DNA of 57,771 nt from Pseudomonadales bacterium. GTDB taxonomy: Bacteria; Pseudomonadota; Gammaproteobacteria; Pseudomonadales; Ketobacteraceae. The translations under genes were made by a program, and so were the position numbers. A model generated the notes under the pieces. That model saw only the letters and a program-made list of their open reading frames with translations, was not told the origin of the DNA and did no database searches. Location: NCBI GenBank assembly GCA_020062665.1, contig JAGUVW010000012.1, positions 1 to 57,771 of the forward strand, written 5' to 3'. This document shows positions 24,287-33,700 of the stretch, one piece after another; positions within the stretch are counted from its first letter, which is position 1; every line of letters starts with the position of its first letter.

Positions 24287-25948
24287 ATGACAGACAAGCG
24301 ATATGCTGAAGCCAGTATGGACGCCATGTACCGTATCTTCACGGTACCCGAGGCGCCGGACTCCACGCTGGGCAAGATCGACCAGAAGCTGTCCCAGAAT
24401 CTGGCGGGTTTTCTGTCGGAACATATCGTTGCCGTCGAGAAGGACCTGAAAGAGCTGGAAAAAGATTTCCAGGATTCCCGCATCCCCGAAAAGCCAATCT
24501 TTGTTTCCGACCAGGCCGATTTCCTCATGGAAAAACTCGTGGCTCAGTCGGTGCACACCGCCTCCCCCAGTTTTATCGGCCACATGACCTCGGCCCTGCC
24601 GTACTTCATGCTGCCGCTGTCGCGCATCATGATGGCGCTCAATCAGAATCTGGTGAAGATCGAAACCTCCAAGGCGTTCACGCCCATGGAGCGTCAGGTG
24701 CTGGCGATGATTCACCGCCTGATCTTCGAGCAGGACGATTCCTTTTATCAGAAGTGGATGCACGAGCCGGGGCATTCCCTGGGCGCGGTCTGTTCCGGCG
24801 GCACCATCGCCAACACCACCGCGTTGTGGGTGGCGCGTAACCAGAAATTCGGCGCCACCGAACAGTTCCGCGGCATTCAGCGCGAAGGCATTTTCGGCGC
24901 GCTCAAGCATTACGGCTACAACGGTGCGGCGGTGCTGGTGTCCGAGCGCGGTCACTATTCCCTGGGCAAGGCAGCGGACGTACTGGGCATTGGCCGGGAT
25001 TTTCTGGTGACGATCAAGACCGACAACCAGAACAAGGCGCGTATTCCCGAACTGCGCGAGCAGATCCGGCGCATGAAGGACGAGAACATCGCCATCATCG
25101 GCATCGTCGGCGTATGTGGCACCTCGGAAACCGGCAGCGTGGATCGGCTCGATGAAATGGCGGACATTGCCGCGGAAATCGGTTGTCATTTCCACGTCGA
25201 TGCGGCCTGGGGCGGGCCGACCCTGTTCTCGAAAAAATACCGCCACATTCTCAAAGGCATCGAGCGCGCGGATTCCGTCACCATCGATGCCCACAAGCAG
25301 ATGTACGTGCCGATGGGCGCCGGCATGGTGCTGTTCAAGAGTCCGACCCTGGTGTCCGCCATCGAGCACCACGCCGATTACATCATCCGCAAAGGCTCGA
25401 AGGACCTGGGCAGCTATACGCTGGAAGGTTCACGCCCCGGCATGGCCATGCTGCTGCATTCCGGCCTCAAGATCATTTCCCGCAGTGGTTATGAAATCCT
25501 GATTGATCAGGGCATCGAAAAAGCGCGCCTGTTCGCCGATATGGTCAAGGCGGACAAGGCCTTCGAGCTGATCACCGAGCCCGAGCTGAATATTCTCACC
25601 TATCGCTACCTGCCGGAATTTGTGCGCGCGAAGCTGGCTACCGCAACGCCTGCCGAGATCGACCAGATCCAGGAAGTGATGAACCGCCTCACCAAGAAAA
25701 TCCAGAAAACCGAGCGCGCCCGTGGCAAGTCGTTTGTGTCGCGCACCACGCTGACGCCAGAAGAATACGATCGTCGCCGCACGGTGGTATTCCGTGTGGT
25801 GCTGGCCAATCCCCTTACCAATCACCAGATCCTGTCTGATGTGTTGGAAGAGCAGAAGCAGATTGCACTCAGCACCGATTGCGCCGACCTCATGGCGGAA
25901 TTGCGCGCGCTGTGTGAGCCGGCGACGCTGAAAGCCAAGGTGGGTTGA
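24287..25948 (+). CDS. panP: PLP-dependent aspartate 1-decarboxylase PanP-like
   Basis: A 553-residue group II decarboxylase. It most likely makes beta-alanine from aspartate for pantothenate and CoA, as PanP does in Vibrio. Motifs are SGGTIANTTALWVARN, HVDAAWGGPTLFSKKYRH (303-320, PLP Asp) and the Schiff-base Lys337 in TIDAHKQMYVPMG. Length and the HVDAAWGG context fit PanP rather than the shorter glutamate decarboxylases. The next gene is acs, which uses CoA, so a CoA-supply link is attractive. The acs promoter begins inside the panP stop codon. Confidence 0.88.
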   Translation: MTDKRYAEASMDAMYRIFTVPEAPDSTLGKIDQKLSQNLAGFLSEHIVAVEKDLKELEKDFQDSRIPEKPIFVSDQADFLMEKLVAQSVHTASPSFIGHMTSALPYFMLPLSRIMMALNQNLVKIETSKAFTPMERQVLAMIHRLIFEQDDSFYQKWMHEPGHSLGAVCSGGTIANTTALWVARNQKFGATEQFRGIQREGIFGALKHYGYNGAAVLVSERGHYSLGKAADVLGIGRDFLVTIKTDNQNKARIPELREQIRRMKDENIAIIGIVGVCGTSETGSVDRLDEMADIAAEIGCHFHVDAAWGGPTLFSKKYRHILKGIERADSVTIDAHKQMYVPMGAGMVLFKSPTLVSAIEHHADYIIRKGSKDLGSYTLEGSRPGMAMLLHSGLKIISRSGYEILIDQGIEKARLFADMVKADKAFELITEPELNILTYRYLPEFVRAKLATATPAEIDQIQEVMNRLTKKIQKTERARGKSFVSRTTLTPEEYDRRRTVVFRVVLANPLTNHQILSDVLEEQKQIALSTDCADLMAELRALCEPATLKAKVG

Positions 25949-25972
25949 AACCCCGCTCGACCAAAGTCTAAT
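25945..25972 (+). promoter_or_regulatory. acs promoter with the shared ACCAA-N-GTCTAAT motif
   Basis: TTGAAA (25945-25950), a 16-nt spacer and TCTAAT (25967-25972) form a sigma70-type promoter. The spacer and -10 carry TCGACCAAAGTCTAAT (25957-25972), which recurs almost unchanged upstream of DUF4212-actP and the DUF294 gene. It ends 65 nt before the acs ATG. CrbR is the likely regulator, by inference from context. Confidence 0.65.
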
Positions 25973-26037
25973 TTATTCCCGCCCTGCCCCGGCGCACACT
26001 CCGCCCTGTTCACCTGAATAGAAAGGGAGAGTGCACC

Positions 26038-27957
26038 ATGGCCCAGGCACAACAGGCCGCGTTGTCGGCGTGGCAAACCTACCAGCAGGAATACGCCCGC
26101 AGCGTGCAGCAGCCGGATGCCTTCTGGGGCGAGGTGGCTCAGCGCATCGACTGGATCAGGCCTTTCACCCAGGTCAAACAGGTTTCCTTCAATCCCCAGG
26201 ATTTGCACATCCAGTGGTTCGCCGATGGCCAGCTCAACGCCTGCGCCAACTGTGTGGATCGTCATCTGGAACAGCGGGCCCAACACACAGCCATCATCTG
26301 GGAGCCGGATACGCCGGGCCCGGTGCGGCGCATCAGTTATGCGCAGCTGCATGACGCGGTGTCGCGGCTGGCCAATGGCCTGAAGCAGCGCGGTGTGGGC
26401 AAGGGCGACCGCGTGATGATTTACATGCCAATGATTCCCGAAGCGATCTTTGCCATGCTGGCGTGCGCGCGCATCGGTGCGATTCATTCGGTGGTGTTCG
26501 GCGGTTTTTCCCCGGAGGCGCTGGCGGGCCGCATTGAGGATTGCGCGGCAAAAGCGGTGATCACCGCCGATGAAGGTTTGCGCGGTGGCCGGCCGATTCC
26601 GCTCAAGCACAATGTGGATCTGGCGCTGGCGCATCCGTCGATTGTGTCGGTGGAGTCGGTGATTGTGGTGCGTCATACCGGCGCGAGAATCGACTGGTAC
26701 GATGAACGCGATGTGGATTATGCCGAACTGGTGCGCGATGTTGACGGACATTGCGCGCCGGAAGTGATGAATGCGGAAGATCCGCTGTTCATCCTCTACA
26801 CCTCCGGTTCCACCGGCAAGCCCAAGGGTGTGTTGCACAGCACCGGCGGCTATCTGGTGTATACGTCGTTCACGCACGAGAAAGTGTTTGATTACCACGA
26901 CGGCGATGTTTACTGGTGCACCGCCGATATCGGCTGGATCACCGGACACAGTTATGTGGTGTACGGGCCACTCGCCAATGGTGCGACCATTGTGTTGAGT
27001 GAGGGTCTGCCCAATTACCCGGATGAATCCCGGCTGGGGCGGATCATCGATGCTCACAAGGTGCGAACTCTGTACACCGCTCCTACTGCGATTCGTGCCT
27101 TCATGGCGAAGGGCGAAGCGCCGTTCACGCAGTCGTCGCGCAATTCGCTGCAGATTCTGGCCACCGCCGGCGAGCCGATCAATCCTGCTGCCTGGCAGTG
27201 GTACCACGATGTGGTGGGCAACAGCAAAGGCGAAGTGATCGACACCTGGTGGCAGACCGAAACCGGCGGCGTGATGATTACGCCGTTGCCAGGCGCGGGG
27301 CGGGAAAAACCCGGCGCAGCCACGCAACCGTTTTTTGGCGTGCAGCCGGCGCTGGTGGACAACGAGGGTCATCTGCTGCACGGTGCCACCGAGGGCAATC
27401 TGGTGATCACCGACAGCTGGCCCGGTCAGATGCGCACGCTGTGGGGTGATCACGAGCGGTTCGTGCAGACCTATTTCACCACCTTCCCCGGCAAATATTT
27501 CAGCGGCGACGGTGCGCGCCGTGATGCCGACGGCGACTACTGGATCACCGGCCGCGTGGATGATGTGATCAACGTGTCGGGCCATCGGTTAGGGACTGCA
27601 GAAATCGAAAGCGCGCTGGTGGCGCATCCCAAAGTGGCAGAAGCCGCAGTGGTGGGCTGCCCCCACGATCTGAAAGGCCAGGGCATCTATATCTATGTGA
27701 CGCCGGTCACCGGTGTGGCAGCCACGCCCGCGCTGGTGGAAGAACTCAAGCAGTGGGTGCGCAAGGAGATCGGCCCGGTGGCGACGCCGGACTGGATTCA
27801 GATTGCGCCCGGCCTGCCCAAGACCCGCTCCGGCAAAATCATGCGGCGCATTCTGCGCAAGATCGCTGCCAACGAGTTTGATCAATTAGGTGATGTGTCG
27901 ACCCTTGCAGACCCGGCCGTGGTGCCGCAACTGGTGGAGAATCGAGTCAATCGTTGA
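26038..27957 (+). CDS. acs: Acetyl-CoA synthetase
   Basis: Converts acetate, ATP and CoA to acetyl-CoA through an acetyl-adenylate. The 639-residue protein shows [11 protein letters not shown] (254-264), [66 protein letters not shown] and the C-terminal [11 protein letters not shown], whose Lys600 is the site that Pat-type acetyltransferases modify and CobB-type enzymes restore in other bacteria. An AAGGGAGAG site precedes the ATG. A strong terminator follows, so it is transcribed alone. The response regulator crbR comes next. Confidence 0.98.
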   Translation: MAQAQQAALSAWQTYQQEYARSVQQPDAFWGEVAQRIDWIRPFTQVKQVSFNPQDLHIQWFADGQLNACANCVDRHLEQRAQHTAIIWEPDTPGPVRRISYAQLHDAVSRLANGLKQRGVGKGDRVMIYMPMIPEAIFAMLACARIGAIHSVVFGGFSPEALAGRIEDCAAKAVITADEGLRGGRPIPLKHNVDLALAHPSIVSVESVIVVRHTGARIDWYDERDVDYAELVRDVDGHCAPEVMNAEDPLFILYTSGSTGKPKGVLHSTGGYLVYTSFTHEKVFDYHDGDVYWCTADIGWITGHSYVVYGPLANGATIVLSEGLPNYPDESRLGRIIDAHKVRTLYTAPTAIRAFMAKGEAPFTQSSRNSLQILATAGEPINPAAWQWYHDVVGNSKGEVIDTWWQTETGGVMITPLPGAGREKPGAATQPFFGVQPALVDNEGHLLHGATEGNLVITDSWPGQMRTLWGDHERFVQTYFTTFPGKYFSGDGARRDADGDYWITGRVDDVINVSGHRLGTAEIESALVAHPKVAEAAVVGCPHDLKGQGIYIYVTPVTGVAATPALVEELKQWVRKEIGPVATPDWIQIAPGLPKTRSGKIMRRILRKIAANEFDQLGDVSTLADPAVVPQLVENRVNR

Positions 27958-27992
27958 AGTCCCATTCCCTCTTGCCTTGATGGCCTGCACGC

Positions 27993-28034
27993 CGGCGCGC
28001 TGGATTCCCCCAACAGACAGCGCGCCGTTTTTTT
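27993..28034 (+). terminator. Rho-independent terminator of acs
   Basis: A 10-bp perfect stem, CGGCGCGCTG with CAGCGCGCCG, a 15-nt loop and seven T residues, 36 nt after the acs stop. Confidence 0.92.
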
Positions 28035-28101
28035 ATTTGACGGGCAGCCGCGCACGCTTCCACAATGAAACGCATCCAAAACAACAAGAAGCCGGCATCC
28101 C

Positions 28102-28779
28102 ATGGCACTGCAAGGATCGATTCTGATTGCGGATGATCACCCGCTGTTTCGCATGGCGCTGAAGCAGGCCGTGCTGCAGGCGTTTCCCCAGGCCACGGTG
28201 GTGGAAGCCGAGAACATCGACAATCTGGAACGGCTCACTGAATCCGGCGCCACCTTTGCGTTCATTCTGCTGGATTTGCACATGCCGGGTGCGCACGGTT
28301 TTTCTGGCCTGATTTTTCTGCGCGAGCGTTATCGCGGCGTGCCGCTGGTGATGGTGTCCGCCACGGAAGAACCCGCCATCATTCACAAGGCGATGGAGTA
28401 CGGTGCTGATGGTTTCATTCCCAAGTCCGCGTCCATCGATACTATCGTGCGCGCCATCGAACAGGTGTGCGCCGGTGAACGCTGGTTGCCGGCGAGTGTG
28501 CTGCCGCAGGCCAGTCCTTCGCTGCGACAGCAGGATCTGGATCTGGCGCAGGCCATCGCCGCGTTGACGCCGCAACAGTTCCGCGTGCTGGGCATGCTGG
28601 CGGAAGGTCAGCTCAACAAACAGATTGCGTTCGAACTGAAGGTGTCGGAAGCGACGGTGAAGGCGCACATGACGGCGATTTTTCGCAAGCTGGGTGTACG
28701 CAATCGCACCCAGGCGGTGATCCGGCTGCAGGAACTGGACACTGATCTGGCGCGGCGTGACGGGAACAGCGATAGCTGA
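28102..28779 (+). CDS. crbR: LuxR-type response regulator, CrbR-like
   Basis: A 225-residue NarL/FixJ-type regulator. The receiver has LIADDH (10-12), phospho-acceptor Asp58 in LLDLHMPG and Lys in PKSA. The C-terminal LuxR HTH is LTPQQFRVLGMLAEGQLNKQIAFELKVSEATVKAHM with FRKLGVRNRTQAV. Its place right after acs, and the crbS-type kinase nearby, identify it as CrbR, the acetate-switch activator that turns on acs in Vibrio and Pseudomonas. The likely binding sites are the three ACCAA-N-GTCTAAT promoters in this window (inference). Confidence 0.88.
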   Translation: MALQGSILIADDHPLFRMALKQAVLQAFPQATVVEAENIDNLERLTESGATFAFILLDLHMPGAHGFSGLIFLRERYRGVPLVMVSATEEPAIIHKAMEYGADGFIPKSASIDTIVRAIEQVCAGERWLPASVLPQASPSLRQQDLDLAQAIAALTPQQFRVLGMLAEGQLNKQIAFELKVSEATVKAHMTAIFRKLGVRNRTQAVIRLQELDTDLARRDGNSDS

Positions 28780-28789
28780 GTCAAAGGAT

Positions 28790-29530
28790 TCAGTCGACGC
28801 GGGCGGAATACAGCAGTTGCTGTTCCAGTTCCGCGATGGAGGCCTCGATCACCTGCAGGCGTTCTGCGCTGGCGGCGGCCATGTGAGTGCAGAGCGTGGC
28901 CTGCTCGCTGTCCGGATCGGCCGGTGCGTTGGCCGCCACGTCATTGCACAACTCGATCAGCGCTTTTTCTTCTTCATATTTTGCCATGCGGATGGCGTAG
29001 TACTGCTCCCTGTCTGCTTCACTGGCAATACCGGCGTCGATGCGTTGTTGTAGTTCGTGGTAGTGCTGGAATTCGCTCCAGAGTGCATCGAGTTGCCGCG
29101 GTGATTTGTCCTGCGGAATCATCAGATTGTCGGGCTGCACTTCCTGTAGATACTGCAGTTCCTGGCGACGCAGCGCGACGGCAGGATCGGGCTCGTCGCT
29201 GCCATCAGCGAAGCTGGATTCCGTGTCGTCTGTATCGTCGGCAGATGAATATATCGCTGTTGGAAAATCGCGACCTTCAACCAGCGCTTCACCGTTGATG
29301 CTGGCAGCGGCAGACAGCTCTGCCGTTGTTGTCGCGCGCGCATCTACTTCGAAAACGTCGGCGCGGCTACCGTCGTTTGCCGGCGATCTCGATTCGACAA
29401 CGGCCTGATCGTCTGGCGCAGGCGCACGCAGTTTCAATCCCAGCGCGAGCCCGGTAAGCAGCATCAGTGTGCCGATGATCAGCGCGCGGATCAGAGGGGT
29501 ATGCTGTTGCGGTCGTTTTGATTGCGACAT
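28790..29530 (-). CDS. Membrane-anchored helical protein paired with the PETase-like gene
   Basis: A 246-residue protein with an N-terminal anchor (LIRALIIGTLMLLTGLALGL, about 13-32), a low-complexity acidic region and a helical C-terminal half (RRQELQYLQEV, ALWSEFQHYHELQQRIDAGIASEADREQYYAIRMAKYEEEKALIELC). It lies 86 nt downstream of the secreted hydrolase on the same strand. The layout of a membrane anchor, linker and long helices recalls lipase foldases (Lif), but the Lif family motif is not seen, so I leave it as unknown. A secretion helper for the hydrolase is only a guess. ATG at 29530 chosen; the longer frame adds an implausible leader. Confidence 0.7.
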   Translation of the reverse strand: MSQSKRPQQHTPLIRALIIGTLMLLTGLALGLKLRAPAPDDQAVVESRSPANDGSRADVFEVDARATTTAELSAAASINGEALVEGRDFPTAIYSSADDTDDTESSFADGSDEPDPAVALRRQELQYLQEVQPDNLMIPQDKSPRQLDALWSEFQHYHELQQRIDAGIASEADREQYYAIRMAKYEEEKALIELCNDVAANAPADPDSEQATLCTHMAAASAERLQVIEASIAELEQQLLYSARVD

Positions 29531-29616
29531 GGTGTCTTTCCAACCTTCATCCTTGTCTGTATTCACGGTAGCCTGAGCGTGCCGGCGGCGCCACCGGCAC
29601 ACTCACGGCGGCAACG

Positions 29617-30516
29617 TTATTGCGGCAGGTTGGCGGTCTGCCAGATGGCGACGTCACTGCTGGGGCGACGGATGTAGCTCACCCAGCGGATATCACCATC
29701 CAGAAACGTTTTGTGAAATGCCAGTGCGATGCCGGCGACGGCACGGTTGGCCGCTGTCGGTGAACCCCAGGAAAAGTGGCCGGCGGATGCCACTTCGTAA
29801 ATCACCTTGGGAATGCCGCGCGGAATATTGTTGTACACGCCAATGGACTGGCCCAGTCCGCCCAGATAGGTCAGATCCAGCGCGCCGTTAAACAGCAGTG
29901 TCGGCACCTTGGTGTTGTAGCCTTTGGAATCGATGTCCACGGCGGTAAGATTGTGGCCCGCCAGCGACATGGCGGTTTTCAGGCCGCTGTATTCTGCTGA
30001 ATTGATCCAGGTGGCACCGCCGCCCATCGACCAGCCCACGGCGCCGAGGCGCGCAGTGTTGAGCTTGCCACGCAGAGGGCTGTTGGAGCGGGTGTTTTCG
30101 TTCTTCAGCGCATCCAGCACCCGCTTCTGCTGACTGGCGCGTTGATCAACACTATCCAGCGTGGTGGCAGTGTCCATGGTCACCAGTACGATGCCGTGGG
30201 ACGCAAAGAACGGGCCCCAGGCGCGAAACATGGATTGGGTGCCGGTGTAAGGCGGCGTGAACACCAGGCCGGAAAATGGCGGTTTGGCCGTGTTGGGATA
30301 ATACACGGTGGCGCCACCGGGAGTTTGCAGGCGCGATAACGTGTAACTGCGATAACCGTACGGCCCGTTGCCACTGTAATTGCCCGGTGCCACTTCGTTG
30401 CGACAGATGGCGCCGGATGGGCAGGTGGTGGCAGCTTCAAGCACGGTGGTGAAGGTGGTGATAGCCAGCAAACCGACAGCGGCAAACAGTTTGGGAAGCT
30501 TCATTCTTGTCATCAT
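29617..30516 (-). CDS. Secreted PETase/cutinase-like polyester hydrolase
   Basis: A 299-residue exported alpha/beta hydrolase, signal to about residue 28. It follows the cutinase/PETase plan: SRLQTPGGATVYYP, PPYTGTQSMFRAWGPFFASHG (oxyanion Tyr90), TLDSVDQRASQQ, then GWSMGGGATW with Ser163, GALDLTY with Asp214 and SAGHFSW with His247. The Trp and Met flanking the nucleophile are those of Ideonella PETase. Differences are no C-terminal disulfide (the only Cys are 32 and 38) and LAGHNL where PETase has its mobile Trp185. It likely cleaves aliphatic or aromatic polyesters outside the cell. It lies between crbR and crbS, so released acids could feed the acetate system. Confidence 0.85.
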   Translation of the reverse strand: MMTRMKLPKLFAAVGLLAITTFTTVLEAATTCPSGAICRNEVAPGNYSGNGPYGYRSYTLSRLQTPGGATVYYPNTAKPPFSGLVFTPPYTGTQSMFRAWGPFFASHGIVLVTMDTATTLDSVDQRASQQKRVLDALKNENTRSNSPLRGKLNTARLGAVGWSMGGGATWINSAEYSGLKTAMSLAGHNLTAVDIDSKGYNTKVPTLLFNGALDLTYLGGLGQSIGVYNNIPRGIPKVIYEVASAGHFSWGSPTAANRAVAGIALAFHKTFLDGDIRWVSYIRRPSSDVAIWQTANLPQ

Positions 30517-30580
30517 TGCGATTTCCTTTTCTTGTTAGAAGAACGGGTTGTTCCCTTTCTCCTTTCCAACGGCATCCCGG

Positions 30581-30619
30581 CGGGCAAAACGCGTTCTGCC
30601 CGGCGAGGCAAAGCCTCGC
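30581..30619. repeat. Two adjacent inverted repeats upstream of the PETase-like gene
   Basis: CGGGCA (30581-30586) and TGCCCG (30597-30602) flank AAACGCGTTC; the 22-bp unit is palindromic at all but one position pair and has an AACGCGTT centre. Next to it GCGAGGC-AAA-GCCTCGC (30603-30619) is an exact hairpin. They lie in the gap between crbS and the hydrolase gene, without T-runs. Confidence 0.55.
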
Positions 30620-30748
30620 GGGAAATAGATTGGTTAGGGGTGCTCTGGTGTAGCAGGGCAAGCATAGGCACGGGCAAAAAAATTCGCCCAATCACAAAAC
30701 ACGGGTTGGCCGGAACAGCGGGGCATTTTGAGCAGTACGCCGTGGTTT

Positions 30749-33700
30749 TCAGCCCGCCTTGAGCACGGCACGCAGCGCTTGCATCAGACTGTCGGCGGTG
30801 ATGGGTTTCTGCAGAAAGTGATAACCCCGTTCCAGCGCCTGGCGTTTGATGGCATCTGAATGATCGGCGGTCATCAGAATGGCGGGCACAACGTCCTCCC
30901 ACACATCGTCGAGCGCGCTGATCACGTCGAAGCCGGTTTCGTTATCCAGTTGAAAATCCACGAGCAATGCATCCGGTGGTGAGGTCATCGCGCGGGCGGT
31001 GGCCAACGCCGTGTCGAGGGACGACGCGCAGACGCCACGACATTGCCACTGCGTCAGCAGGCTGTTGATGCTGTGCAGGATGATGGGTTCGTTATCGACA
31101 CAGAACACCGTCAGCGCAGGCAACGTCGGCAGTGGCGTCGTGGGCGCCAGTGGTGCGGGCAGCGCGCCTGCCACCGGTGGCGAATCCAGCGGCACCTGTA
31201 CCGCGAACAGCGTGCCTTTTTCCGGCGTGGACTGCACACGAATCGGATGTTGCAGCAGTAGCCCCAGCCTGCGCGCGATGGCCAGCCCCAGTCCCAGCCC
31301 CTTGTTGTCCATGTGGCGGTGACGGATGCGGTGGAATTCCTTGAAGATATGCTCGATCTGGTCGGCGGGAATGCCGATGCCGGTATCCCATACCTGAATC
31401 TCGATGTGATCGGCGCGGCGGCGGCAGCCCAGCAGAATTTTTCCTGTGACGGTGTAGCGCACCGCGTTCAGCAACAGGTTCTGCAGAATGCGCCGCAGCA
31501 GTTTGTCGTCACTGCGAATCCAGGCATGACAGTCCACCCAGTGCAGGGCCAGATTTTTTTCGGCTGCGATCACGCTGAATTCCGATGCCAGACTGGTGAG
31601 CAGCGTGTGCAGGTTGAATGTGGAAATCTGCGGCTTGATGGTGCCGGTGTCGAGTCGGCTGATGTCCAGTAGCGTACCGATCAGATGCTCCGCCACGTGC
31701 AGCGAGTTGTCGATGTGCTGCAGGATGTCGAGGGCTTCCTGGTTCTGTTTGAAACTGTTGCCCAGCTGCAATCGCTGTTGCAGCGCGGATGCAAACAGAT
31801 GCGCGGCGTTGAGTGGCTGCATCAGATCGTGGCCGGCGGCGGCGAGAAAGCGGGTCTTGCCTTCGTTGGCCTGTTCTGCCGCCAGCTTGGCCTGTTCCAG
31901 TTCGCGATTGAGTTTGGACAGTTCCCGCGTGCGATCCGCCACCATCATCTCCAGACTTTCATTCAGCTGGCGCAACGCACGCTCATCCATTTTTGCTTCG
32001 GTGATATCCAGATACGTGCTGACGAAACCGCCGCCGGGCATGGGATTGCCGCGCACTTCGATCCAGGTACCGTTGGGCAGTTCGCGCTCGAAGCGGTGCG
32101 GGCCACCCTGTTGCAGCAGCGCCACACGCCGTTGCACGGCGGTGTCCAGATCCGTTTCAGGGTAGTAGCCGCAGCGGGCGTTGTAGCGGTACACATCGGC
32201 AATGGGGCGCCCCAGCTGGATCAAGCCTTCGGGGTAATCGAACAGGCGCACGTAGGTGCTGTTCCAGGCCACGATGTTGAGCGCCTTGTCCACCACGCAG
32301 ATGCCGTGGCTGATGGTTTCGATGGAGGTCTGCAGCAGCTGGTGATTGAACTGGATCAGCTCGGCTGCTTCGTCCATCATCGCCACGGCGTTGGCCATGT
32401 TGTCGGTCTGCCGGCTCAGCATGGTGCCCAGCAGAATGCGCGCGGAGCTGGCGCCCATCACCCGTGCCAGCATGCGTTCGGTGAAGCGGAACAGATCCAT
32501 CGTGGCAGGAAAATCCGCCTCCAGTTTCACGCCCTGCTGCTGCGCGTAGTGCGCGAACGCCTGCTGCGCGCGCTCGCTGCCCAGGCAACGCTCGGCGATG
32601 GTCAGCAGATCGCGCACCCGCAGATGACTGGGGCTGTAAAAGCCGGTGAGGCCTGGATAGGGTTTGGGAATTTCCACAAACAGGGTGGCCTGGTTGCGAT
32701 CCACCGAGCGCTGCACGGCGGTTTTGGAAAAATACACGTAGCAGAGAATGTTGGCGCACAGACTCCAGAACACGCCATGGGTGAGCGGATCGAGTCCCTG
32801 CAGACCGAACAGCGCGTACGGACGCAACAGGCCAATGCCGAACAGGCCCTGTTGCTGCCACTGTTCCGACACTGCCTGCGGCAACAGCACCGGCAGCAGC
32901 AGGCAGTACAGCCACACCAGGAATCCCGCCAGAATGCCCAGCGCGGCGCCGCTCTTGTGACCCTGCTTCCAGTACAGTCCACCCAGCAGCGACGGCGCGA
33001 ACTGGCACACGGCAGCGAACGACAGCAGGCCGATACTGGCAAGTGCGTCGAAACGGGTGAACAGGCCGTTCAGCGCATAGGCCAGCAGCAGAATCACGAA
33101 GATCGACACCCGCCGGATATTGCGCACCAGCGGCAGCAGCGCGCCCGGCAACTCGCCACTTTTCTGCGAGCGATTCAGGTAGAGCGGAATCACCAGTTCG
33201 TTGCACACCATGATGCTCACCGCCACACTCGACACGATCACCATGCCGGTGGCCGCCGACACGCCGCCCAGAAATCCTAGCAGCGCCAGCAGCGGCTGAT
33301 CGTGCGCCATCGGCAACGACAGAATGTAGCGATCTGCCGCGCCCAATTGCTCCGGCATGAACACCAGTCCTGCCATCGCGATGGGCACCACGAATAGCGA
33401 GAACAGTGCCAGATAGAGTGGAAACACCCAGCGCGCGGTTTGCAGATCCTGACTGCGGCGGTTTTCCACCACGGTGGTGTGAAACTGGCGTGGCAGGCAG
33501 ATGATGGCCATCATCGCCAGCAAAGTCTGGGTGAAAAATCCCTGATCGAAAAAGCGCGTGCTGAAACGTTGCTGCACCAGTGCGTGGTTCTCAATTTGTG
33601 TGAGCAACGAACCGATGCCGCCGAACAGTTCCGCGATGACAAATACGCCGATGGCGATGAACGCCAGCAGTTTCACCAGGCTTTCAAACGCAATTGCCAG

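Noticed and set aside
25822-27585. A 587-codon open frame on the minus strand across acs
   Set aside because: Antisense shadow of acs; no recognisable motif.
28790-29530. Lipase-specific foldase (Lif) identity for the protein beside the PETase-like gene
   Set aside because: The membrane anchor and helices fit loosely, but the Lif signature (RxxFDY) is absent.
31685-33280. A 531-codon open frame on the plus strand inside crbS
   Set aside because: Antisense to the conserved symporter and kinase domains, with composition typical of such shadows.
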